Positions 9,464 to 18,800 of a stretch of DNA of 35,181 bases are shown piece by piece. The translations under genes were made by a program, and so were the position numbers. The notes beneath the pieces were generated by a model that worked only from the letters and a program-made list of their open reading frames with translations, was not told the origin of the DNA and made no database searches. Source of the DNA: Cellvibrio mixtus subsp. mixtus J3-8 (lineage in GTDB: Bacteria; Pseudomonadota; Gammaproteobacteria; Pseudomonadales; Cellvibrionaceae); NCBI RefSeq assembly GCF_000766945.1, contig NZ_ALBT01000084.1, positions 1-35,181 of the forward strand, given 5' to 3'. Position 1 is the first letter of the stretch, and each line of letters starts with the position of its first letter.

Positions 9464-12400
9464 CTCAATAATTTCTTCATGTGTAATAGCAGCATTAGTG
9501 CTATTTAATTTAAATGCGTCAATACAAGCGCTAAGCGCTTCCAAAGAGCCATATTCGGCTAGATAATAAAATGGAATGTTTATTCCGATTGATTCATTTA
9601 TTTGCTTTAGCATAAAAAAAGCATCAATTGCTTCTCCACCGAGAGCGAAAAAATTATCGTGGATACTAATTTTTTCCCGAGGAATATACTTCCTCCACAC
9701 CTCACACATATATTTTTCTGTATCAGTTCGCGGAGAAAAATATGGGCTTTCGAATTTTTTTGGAGGAAAAGGCGAATTGGCCTCATTGGTAGCCATAGCA
9801 CATGAGCTACTTTTACTGTATCTAAATTGCGCAGGAAGCGAGTTGGCCGGTAAAAATTCGCTGCAATAATCACTTAAGTTCAAAGATTTATTTTTATCAT
9901 TAATTAAATTTTTTAACCGGTTCAACGACGAGAGACCATTCAGGACAGACTCATCATCCATCCAATCTACAAGACATGCCACTTCATTGACACCGGCATC
10001 CGCAAGGTCATGAACGATATGAGCGACGCTTTCTGGCGTACCAATCAATGCACCTTTTTGCACATAATGGTCAAATGCAAAATCAGCCATTCCCGCCAAT
10101 GTTTTTTCATCTACATCCTCCACAGAAATCTTGGGATTTTTTAAAAGACGTAGAATTAATGATGCATGCTCTCTAATGTATGCCGAAAAAGGAGACCTGG
10201 CTTTATTTAGTGTCTCATCAATATTTTCGCCCAGGAACGTGTGAATCATAACAGTCACCCGCCCCTTCTCCACATCATGCCCCGCGGCCGCTAAAGCCTC
10301 TCGATATATTGCAACTTTTTCTTTAAGGTCTGCGATAGGCTGCCCCAACATATGCGTGAGAACATTAACACCTTGCCGCCCTGCTTCTCTAAATGCATCA
10401 GGGCTGCCTGCTGTGGTTAACCATATCGGTAACTTTTTCTGGATTGGCTTTGGAAATATTTCAATCTCAGCATTAGCTTGATTGCCATCTTTTTCCAATA
10501 TGCGTTTTCCGGACCACAGATCGTATATCACGTTAAGTGATTCGGCGGTTACATCCCTTCTATTGGAAAAATTTTCTGGTGCCACAACAAAATCGCGAGG
10601 GTGAAAGCCGCTTGCCACGCCAAGACCAATACGACCATTCGAAAGGTTATCAACTACTGACCACTCTTCAGCTATTCGAACTGGATGCTGCAAGGGCACA
10701 ACAACGCTACCCGCTCTCAGTTTTATCTGTTTGGTAACGGTAGCCAGGGCCGCATTCAATAATGCGGGTGTTGGGTAAAGGGCTCCCACAACACCAAAAT
10801 GCCGCTCGGGAGTCCAAAGCGCTTCAAAATTATTGTTGTCGGCATAGATTGCAGATTTTAGGTACAAATCATATCTGTCGGTAACTTTGGATGATTCAGT
10901 ACCAAAATAGAAAAGGCTAAAACCAATTTTATCATTAGCTGGACTATGGGATTTTGTTTCCTTAGTCACTACATCAGCAACCAGGTATTGTTTGGCATCA
11001 TCTCCTAGCACGACAGACACTTTGGCTGTTTCTACATCAGGATGAGCACAAATAACGTCTTCTATATTTTTTCGATTTATCGAATGATGACGAAAACTAA
11101 TAACGTCTGCAGTAGAATCAACCAACTCAAAAGTTCCATCATCCATCAACCGTCCTTTTTGCGACAAATGGTTTTGTCGAACAAGAGATGCCTGTTTGAA
11201 TATATTCATTACAGGAATCTTTCTTGCTGGAACAGCGATTATTTGAGCATCGTAAAAATTGCCCCACACTCCAGCTGGAGAAATAATTTCGTCGTCATTT
11301 TTTAAAATTACATTTTTTGGATACAAGGGTTTACTGTATCGTTGAACACCACTATGCACATGCGCGCTCGATACGGGAAAGGCTAATCGCCAAATCTCGC
11401 CGGGGTTTCCATGGCGGAGCTCCAAAAATTCGGCATTTGGAAAGAGAGAAGTTAAATATCTATAATATTTACTAGCCGAGAAATCACTACTGAGCAACAA
11501 CAATCTAAGGGATTGGGAGGCACAAACAATAGTAGAGGAAGTGACTGAACTTAATTTCTGAATATCCTCATGCGTAGCATTAAAAACACTAATTTGATTA
11601 TCATTTACATAAGTCATCCATTGATTAACAGGCAACCCCTCATTGGCGATAACGAGACATGCCCCCACTTTAAAGGCCGCAAACAAATCAAATAAAAATA
11701 ATTCAGAGTTTAATTTGTTAAATGATAAAAAATTATCATTTTCAGAAATTGAATAATGCGCACAAATTGTTTCAATAGTATCTATTGCTATTGAATTGCT
11801 GACGTATGATGATTTTTTTTCATCATCCAGGTTAAAAAAAGCAATAACATCATTCGGCGTGTTTACCGGCAGAATAGCCTTGTCGGCATTGATTTCAGAT
11901 AAGCGATTAAACTCATCCAGCAATATTACATCAATTGATGACTGGGAATGCAGGGCGGAGTTTTTTAATGAGTCACTCAGTATTATCTTAACACCGATTT
12001 CCTTCATCCAGCGCAAGTAACTATCATCGATAAGTAAAGGGTCTACATTAATGTAACTGGCACCAGTTTTTAAAACGCCAAGCAATGCAGAAACAGTAAC
12101 ATCCGCCGCTGAAGAAACTATTGCAATCAGCGCTTTCGTATTACCTGAAATGCGATTTATATTTTCGGCAACTGCATTTGAGGCAGCCAACAAATTAGCA
12201 TAACTAATATTCCGGGAATCACACCGCAAAGCAGTTTTTGAAGGGTTTTTTTCCACACAATCGGAGAAGAAATGATAAATATTTTGCCGAGGAACTGGCG
12301 ATTCAATTTGCGGTGATGGGCTTACCGGATTTTCAGCGACACTACCTGCAAAGCCAGAGCTAACAACAGATACCAGATAGTTATCAAAGCTTTTTGATAA

Positions 12401-13804
12401 TGCCCGGACAAAATCGTCTCTATAAACTTCAGGATTATAAATCCACTCCGCAGTAATACTTTCATCACGAAAAATCAATCTTAAAGAGAGATTGTGCGCG
12501 CCGCCACTTTTAATCATTTTAAAAAAGGATAGCGTTAGATTATTACCGCATTCGATATGGGAAAATTGCCGGAAATCCTGCACATCAAAGGCAACATCAG
12601 CAGCAAAACTGGAGTCATACCCAACACGTTCATTAAAACCTGGCAGTTGGCGACCGAAGCTAAATAGAAAATCCCGGAAATCTGGTCGTTGGCTAACATT
12701 TACCTCAAAAGCCGCTATCGATTCGTAGGGACCAATACTGCTGGAAAACTCATACCAATACCTATTTGGATCTGGTATTGCTATTGTTATTTTCTCGTTA
12801 CCTGTAAGGCGCGATAAAGCAAGCAAAAATAAACCACATATTCCAACAAATGGCGAAACATCTGAACCAACGCAAATTGATTCAAAGCTATTAAATGTGG
12901 TCACTTCAATATCAGTATCAATGGAAACCTTATTACATAGATCAATCGCCAATTCAGGGGCCTGGCCAACAAGCGCAGAGCCTAAAGCTGGATTGCATAA
13001 GCGGTCCAAATATAATTTAGGTTCATTGGTAGAAGACTTACAAGAATCACCACTCTCAATCCATTTAATATATGCAGAGTAAGGAAAATTGTTAGGGGAT
13101 GTATCATCGTAAATCGCGGTGCTGTTCGAATAAAATTCAAAAATTTCACTTACTATTAATGACAATGACCACATATCTGTTGCTATATTGTGCGCAGTCA
13201 TTATAAGGAAATGGTGTTTATCACCTTGCTGCAACAACGTTGCCCGCAACATGAAATCATTAGCGATATCAATTAGCCTGGCATTTTCACGTTTAATGAT
13301 ATGATGGCATTGAGACAATTCATTGTCATGGGCTACAAGACATTCCAACTCAATGGAAAAGCCCAGGGGGCTAATAACCCTCCCTTCAATATCATTTATA
13401 CGGTCTGTATATACAGTCCGCAAAACCACATGCTTTTCAAGGACAGCGACAAATGCATCGCGCAGCAATTGCTTATCGAGCTCACCATTAATTTCAAATA
13501 CGAGTGTTGTATTTAGGTTAACCTTTTCTCCCAATATCTTTTGTAGCAACCAATATTCCTTTTGCTCCCTGGAAATAACGTGTACAGAATCGATAGATCC
13601 AGCCGTCAGAAACCCAAGAGAAGGTGATTTTATTTTGAATCGATCAGATGATAGCTTGCAAAATAGGGCGGGGTTACCTTCTTGAAAAGCACCATCGATC
13701 TTTACTAACGAATTCTTAATAAATGGCTGCCTTATAGCCAATTTTCCCACCGCAACATAAGAACAACTGTTAGCAAATTTTAAGCTACTAGTAGTATTTC
13801 CCAC
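9449..13804 (-). CDS. Degenerate NRPS-like protein (C*-A*-LLM-T*) carrying an intact luciferase-like monooxygenase domain
   Basis: 1451 aa with NRPS module layout but every NRPS active site altered. The N-terminal C domain (about 75-500) has HNIATDM near 206 in place of HHxxxDG, so the catalytic second His is Asn. The A-like region (about 520-955) has no Gly-rich TSGSTG loop, no YGxTE, no TGD and no C-terminal GK lysine. The carrier domain reads LGGEAID near 1390, with Ala (GCA) where the phosphopantetheine Ser belongs. By contrast, residues 958-1300 form a well-conserved LLM domain of the natural-product type (FSLFYFG, WTPERHF, AEEWSVVDNLS, ASGFHPRDF), paralogous to the one in the Thr module at 27650-28657. 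The reading frame is open throughout, so this is selected protein, not a decayed gene. Inferred role: an FMN-dependent oxygenase held on a non-catalytic NRPS scaffold. The C-terminus (HEEIIEEGIF) is acidic and may dock to the next protein. The start is GTG, the first option after an in-frame TAA, and is uncertain. Confidence 0.9.
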   Translation of the reverse strand: MGNTTSSLKFANSCSYVAVGKLAIRQPFIKNSLVKIDGAFQEGNPALFCKLSSDRFKIKSPSLGFLTAGSIDSVHVISREQKEYWLLQKILGEKVNLNTTLVFEINGELDKQLLRDAFVAVLEKHVVLRTVYTDRINDIEGRVISPLGFSIELECLVAHDNELSQCHHIIKRENARLIDIANDFMLRATLLQQGDKHHFLIMTAHNIATDMWSLSLIVSEIFEFYSNSTAIYDDTSPNNFPYSAYIKWIESGDSCKSSTNEPKLYLDRLCNPALGSALVGQAPELAIDLCNKVSIDTDIEVTTFNSFESICVGSDVSPFVGICGLFLLALSRLTGNEKITIAIPDPNRYWYEFSSSIGPYESIAAFEVNVSQRPDFRDFLFSFGRQLPGFNERVGYDSSFAADVAFDVQDFRQFSHIECGNNLTLSFFKMIKSGGAHNLSLRLIFRDESITAEWIYNPEVYRDDFVRALSKSFDNYLVSVVSSGFAGSVAENPVSPSPQIESPVPRQNIYHFFSDCVEKNPSKTALRCDSRNISYANLLAASNAVAENINRISGNTKALIAIVSSAADVTVSALLGVLKTGASYINVDPLLIDDSYLRWMKEIGVKIILSDSLKNSALHSQSSIDVILLDEFNRLSEINADKAILPVNTPNDVIAFFNLDDEKKSSYVSNSIAIDTIETICAHYSISENDNFLSFNKLNSELFLFDLFAAFKVGACLVIANEGLPVNQWMTYVNDNQISVFNATHEDIQKLSSVTSSTIVCASQSLRLLLLSSDFSASKYYRYLTSLFPNAEFLELRHGNPGEIWRLAFPVSSAHVHSGVQRYSKPLYPKNVILKNDDEIISPAGVWGNFYDAQIIAVPARKIPVMNIFKQASLVRQNHLSQKGRLMDDGTFELVDSTADVISFRHHSINRKNIEDVICAHPDVETAKVSVVLGDDAKQYLVADVVTKETKSHSPANDKIGFSLFYFGTESSKVTDRYDLYLKSAIYADNNNFEALWTPERHFGVVGALYPTPALLNAALATVTKQIKLRAGSVVVPLQHPVRIAEEWSVVDNLSNGRIGLGVASGFHPRDFVVAPENFSNRRDVTAESLNVIYDLWSGKRILEKDGNQANAEIEIFPKPIQKKLPIWLTTAGSPDAFREAGRQGVNVLTHMLGQPIADLKEKVAIYREALAAAGHDVEKGRVTVMIHTFLGENIDETLNKARSPFSAYIREHASLILRLLKNPKISVEDVDEKTLAGMADFAFDHYVQKGALIGTPESVAHIVHDLADAGVNEVACLVDWMDDESVLNGLSSLNRLKNLINDKNKSLNLSDYCSEFLPANSLPAQFRYSKSSSCAMATNEANSPFPPKKFESPYFSPRTDTEKYMCEVWRKYIPREKISIHDNFFALGGEAIDAFFMLKQINESIGINIPFYYLAEYGSLEALSACIDAFKLNSTNAAITHEEIIEEGIF

Positions 13805-13855
13805 TATTCCCTTTATCCTTTAATTTATATGTAAATTTAATACAGCAATGTTTGA

Positions 13856-15823
13856 TTATTTAAAAAGCTTGCTCTTTATTGACGAAAAAAAGCCAAAGAA
13901 GGAATTTCCCGCTAACAGCCCAAGCAGTATTGGCAAGAAATTATTATTATTTTTAAAAAAATAAAAAAGGACTGCAAAGAAAATGCAATTCAGCCCCAGC
14001 CAACTTAGGACATATGTATTCCTGAATATGGAATATTGTTCTTTCTGATGAGAGAGTGCAGCCTCTTTACTGCTAGCATAGCCCGGCGTTTCCAAGCCCT
14101 TGGTGCCCCAACTATTATCATGGGCATTACATATGGCGTACATCCAAATGGCAAACCACGATGCTGGTAATAAAGATATTGTCTGCACACTGTATTTCAA
14201 TACCGGGAATAACTGACGCGCATGAAAAATCGCCGTAGCTAAAGGAATAACAGCTATATATGCAACGGCCATCATCAATGCAAACATCCATTCACCATTT
14301 TTGATAATGGTAACAGTGCAACTTAAAATAAATAATGTTTGTAAAAGAATAGAACCGACAATAATGCTCTTCGCTACTTTATCCAATTTTCCCCTGTAGC
14401 AGGCGATAAACTGAAAGATGATTGACGCTGACATAAGTAGTGATAACGTACTTATATATACTCCGGATATAGAGCTAGCCCCTTCTGCCTTTATTGCTAT
14501 TTTAGCAAGTTCAACATAAGAATAAAGAATAAATGCAGGGAAAAACCAATCTTTAATAAGCAATAACAATTGATAAACCGAGGCAAACAACATCGACAAC
14601 TTTTCATTAGCTGACAGGTTTTTACGTGATAAATAGTCGGACATTTGAGACAGAAAACTAATACGGCAGGCAAGATAACCATTACACCAACGTTTTCGTT
14701 GACGCAACAGCTCCTCAAATGAATGGCAATAATCCGTAATGGCTAACGAAGCCTTGGCAAATCCAAGTTTCCATTTAGACTCAGGCCTTGTAGCAATTTG
14801 CGCACAAAGAACACGATCCTCAGCTAAATATAAAATTGATTCCGAAGGCTTTAGTGCACCCAATCCCTTGAAATAAATATCCAATGGTTGGTCTAAAGCA
14901 TCCGAATCACTGTTACTTTTTAATGCATCCCATCGGATAGCGCTAAACTGCCCCGGAATTACACTTAAATACCCACTGGCAACCTCGGCAGGCCATTCAA
15001 CCAGCATACATTTAGCAAATGTAATAAATTGCCACATTTTTAAAAAATCTGAAGAACCATCCGGCGATGTAAGGTATATCCCACTTGCCACAGCGCCTAT
15101 TGTTTTATCATCGTTGAAAACTTTCATAGTTTCGGAGATTGCAGTATTTACAGGTGCAGTACCCACATCCATTTGAATACAAAATGCAGGAGAGATGACC
15201 TGGCAGAAAACCCGATAAAACCACCAATGTGAATCGAGTTTTCCCGCATTTTTATTTTTAACTCCCACTAATAACTGGATTGGAGTGATCTCATCATTAA
15301 CATGATGGCCAGAAGAATCCCGTGAGCCAAGACGCAAACTCTCCTTATAAATTACACCCCAATGAAGCTCATCAGTCGCACCATTTAAATGCCGGTTTGA
15401 AATTATTTCCCTGATCCTTTTCAAATGAATGTTTGCTTTACATATTTGAATACCGGTTGAACCATCATTTTCATTAAAGAAGAATCCGAAGTCCTCCAGG
15501 AAAATCCTGGTTGAACTTGCCAGTGCTTCCACTCCGTCAACGACGATACAAATCGTAATCCCTCCTGTATCAATGATGGATTCTTCGCGGAGCATAAATT
15601 CGATATTGTTTACGATAGCAGATAAAGACGAAATTAACGCTTCAACCGGCTCGTTATATATCGTAATGCATAAAGCAATTCCACCACCGTCGAGCTTAAG
15701 AAACTCAATATCATCAAGTGAGGTTTTTACTAGATTTAGATATTTATTGTCTTTAAAAAAATCAAACCTATTAACATGAGGTTGATCTTGTTCAACTATC
15801 AAACAATTATTTTCCTGATACAT
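13856..15823 (-). CDS. Chitin synthase-family membrane glycosyltransferase (GT2)
   Basis: 655 aa. The N-terminal half is a cytosolic GT-A catalytic domain: YNEP near 57, VVDG near 110, NKNAGKLDSHWWF near 195 (like the K-K-SHRWFF region of chitin synthases), MDVGTAP near 220, VIPGQFSA near 295, EDRVL near 335, and QRKRW near 376 (the QxxRW processivity motif). The C-terminal half has about seven hydrophobic segments and HDNSWGTKG near 572, a motif typical of eukaryotic-type chitin synthases. This set fits chitin synthases better than bacterial NodC, hyaluronan or cellulose synthases. The expected reaction is processive transfer of N-acetylglucosamine or a related sugar from a UDP-sugar at the inner membrane; donor and acceptor here are unknown. 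The gene lies 61 nt after the FAAL-NRPS gene and 51 nt before the LLM pseudo-module gene, so it is probably in the same operon. The Shine-Dalgarno sequence is poor (GGAA too far upstream). An amino-sugar decoration of the lipopeptide is inference. Confidence 0.88.
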   Translation of the reverse strand: MYQENNCLIVEQDQPHVNRFDFFKDNKYLNLVKTSLDDIEFLKLDGGGIALCITIYNEPVEALISSLSAIVNNIEFMLREESIIDTGGITICIVVDGVEALASSTRIFLEDFGFFFNENDGSTGIQICKANIHLKRIREIISNRHLNGATDELHWGVIYKESLRLGSRDSSGHHVNDEITPIQLLVGVKNKNAGKLDSHWWFYRVFCQVISPAFCIQMDVGTAPVNTAISETMKVFNDDKTIGAVASGIYLTSPDGSSDFLKMWQFITFAKCMLVEWPAEVASGYLSVIPGQFSAIRWDALKSNSDSDALDQPLDIYFKGLGALKPSESILYLAEDRVLCAQIATRPESKWKLGFAKASLAITDYCHSFEELLRQRKRWCNGYLACRISFLSQMSDYLSRKNLSANEKLSMLFASVYQLLLLIKDWFFPAFILYSYVELAKIAIKAEGASSISGVYISTLSLLMSASIIFQFIACYRGKLDKVAKSIIVGSILLQTLFILSCTVTIIKNGEWMFALMMAVAYIAVIPLATAIFHARQLFPVLKYSVQTISLLPASWFAIWMYAICNAHDNSWGTKGLETPGYASSKEAALSHQKEQYSIFRNTYVLSWLGLNCIFFAVLFYFFKNNNNFLPILLGLLAGNSFFGFFSSIKSKLFK

Positions 15824-15884
15824 AGCAGTATTTTTAAATTCCGTTATAAAACTTTTTTGAGAATGTAGTGGAAAATTGGAAGAG

Positions 15885-18800
15885 TTATTGAAGTTCTTCC
15901 AATTCAGTGGCCATAATTAGAATTTTATTGGCTAATAAAGAAATTTTAGGGTTATTGAAAAGCTCACGAATACTAATATCAATACCTAAATCACTTTTAA
16001 TAATAGAAAGAAGTTTTGTTCCTAGTAATGAGTTTCCGCCAATTTGGAAAAAGTCATCGTTTGTTCCAATCATACGTCCTGCCAAATTACGATCACCAAG
16101 CACAGACTCCCATATTTCGACCAGCATTACTTCAAGCTCATTTTCAGGAGCTACATAACTTGCTTCGAAAGCCTGGCTTATAGCATCAACAGGTGATGGT
16201 AATAAGCGTCGTTCGATTTTTCCCAATGTAGTAAGGGGCAGTTCATCTAAATAGACGAACGCGCTGGGAATCATATAAGCAGGCAATTTTAATTTTAGCT
16301 CTTCACGCAATTGAGCTTCATCAAGGCTTTTGTTAAACCAGGGATACGTGACCACGTAGGCAATTAAATGCAAATCACCTTTATTGAAATAGGTAGATAT
16401 CACAGCGCTTTTAATGCTACTGAGGTCACATAACGCTTTTTCTATTTCAGCAGGCTCAATACGAAAACCATTTATATTTATCTGTGAATCTTTACGCCCG
16501 GCTATAATTATATTTCCATCAGGAAGCTGCCGCGCAAGGTCTCCCATTCTGTACAAACGCGATCCAGGCACTTTAGAAAATGGATTGGGAATAAATTTTT
16601 CAGCGGTAAGGCGTGGTGACTTATTGTAGCCTCTGGATAGCTGCATACCTTCTATATATATTTCGCCAATACCACCAACGGGAACCTGCGAAAGGTTTTC
16701 ATCTAAAATATAAATAATCGTATTGGACAAAGCGCTGCCAATCGGCGTAGTAAACTCATTTTTTTCGTAGCCATATGGCACCCGGAAACAAGCGACATCA
16801 GATGTGGTTTCTGTGGAACCATAGAAATAACTGAATTGTACATTTGGTTGAAAATGCTGGATTCGTTTTATCAAACTATGATGCAGCACATCCGCCCCGA
16901 TAAACCAATGTTTAATAGAGCTGATTGAGGCAAACTTTGCTGCATCGGTATCTAGCATAATTCGCAAATGCGCAGGCGAAGAGGCAGTAAATGTTACATT
17001 TTCACTATTTAAGGCATTAAGAAATGCAACCGGATTTTCCAGCCCATTCTCATCAAGAATGACTAGTTTCGCTCCGGCACAGAGCGGGAAAAAAATTTCC
17101 CTTTCAGCCCGTACAAAATTAATTGGTGTGGCATGCAGAACCGTATCTTCCGCATTGATTCCATATTCAGAGAGCATCCATTCAGTTCTATTAATGATAC
17201 CTTCATGAATACCAACAACACCTTTGGGCTCACCTGTCGAGCCAGAGGTATAAATTATGTAAGCCGCATTGGAACCAATTATATTAACGGATAAATTTTT
17301 TACCTTATCGGCGTATCTAGACAAGCTGTTCTTAATTGATAAAAAAACAATATTATCGCTATATGAAAGCTCGCTCGCCTCTTCTCCGAGAATTACTTTT
17401 ACTTCTGCATCATCGATTATATATTCACAACGTTTTTTGGTAACACTGGGCTCCAGCAATATGCAGCATGCTCCCGCTTTTAATGCTCCAAAAAAAGCAA
17501 TTATCGTATCAACAGAGCGCTTGCAATAAATAGCCACTCTTGTCTCAGGCAACACACCATTATCAACCAATGCGTGAGCTAGACAGTTAGCTTTGCGATT
17601 TAGTTCTTCATAGGTCAGGCTATCAATACCGCAGACAACAGCTGTCGCATTCGGCACCATCTTTACCTGCCGCTCAAAAACCTGATGAATCCCAAAATGC
17701 CTGGGCAATGCAGAAAGTGCATTTTGATTGCCTTTGATTAACGATAACGGAATGGTTGGTGGCAATGGTATATCGCATATTTTCTGCGTTAAGTTTGATA
17801 CGGCAGATGCAAGAATAGCTTTATAACAATCGGCTAAACGGCTAATTGTCTTCTGCTCAAAGAGGCATTTATTATAATTAAATCGAAATAGTATGCCCGC
17901 GTCACACTCAACTGCCGTTAAGCTCAGTTCTGCTTGAGCCAAATCTGTTTTTAATCCGTTCGATTGGTATGAGGAAAGGCTAAAGGAATCCAGGGTCAAA
18001 GAACTATCGGCTGCACCAAAATAGAAGGGTGCACTACCCTTAAGCAGGCTTTCCTGCTGCAAGGAAAATCTTACATTCGGAAATGTCATTCCCGCAGCCA
18101 GAGAATCATTTGTAAATGTATCCCTAATAATTAACTGCAAAGGGTATGATTTATTTTTAATAACATGAATAAAAGTGTTCTTTAATTTATCCAGGTGCAC
18201 CTTAAAAGAATCATTGCCATTTACCTGGCTTCTAATAGGTTTTATATCGACGAAACAACCCACCGTTTCAGCAAACTTCAGAGGCCGCTCTGATATTGGG
18301 GAGCCAACAATTATGTCTTGCTCACCCATAAATCGATAAAGCAAAACTTGATAGACGGATAACAGAAACATATACAACGTTGAATTTGTTTCTAACAATG
18401 TTCGCTCTACTTTTTCAAATTGATCACGGGAAAGGTAAAAATCAAAATTATCCCCGGAAAAATCAAGCGTGGTTCCTCGAGGATGATCAATAGGAAGCTC
18501 TGTTAAACTTCCAGCACCAGCCATGTAATCACGCCAAAAAGATTGCATTTCAACGACGTGCGCACTATTGATAAGCGCAGCATTTTTTTGCGAAAACACG
18601 CTATATTGATTTATTTTTTGCAAATGTTTTTTAATTGAGCTTTGATAAGCTTGATAATAATTTGCTATCTTTTTAATTAACAATTGCACAGACCATGCAT
18701 CTGCTGCGATATGATGAATAACAACATTCAATACATAATTATTATCAGCGACCTTATATAAGTAAATCCTGATAACCGGGTCATATTGCAAATTAATAGG

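Noticed and set aside
9900-10930. Reading the A-domain insertions as indigoidine-type (nitroreductase-like) oxidase domains
   Set aside because: The FSLFYFG, WTPERHF and AEEWSVVDNLSNGR motifs belong to the luciferase-like monooxygenase family, not to the Ox domain of indigoidine-type synthetases.
13856-15823. Reading the GT2 protein as cellulose synthase or NodC
   Set aside because: QRKRW alone would allow these, but MDVGT, PGQFSA, SHWWF and the C-terminal SWGTKG are specific to chitin synthases.
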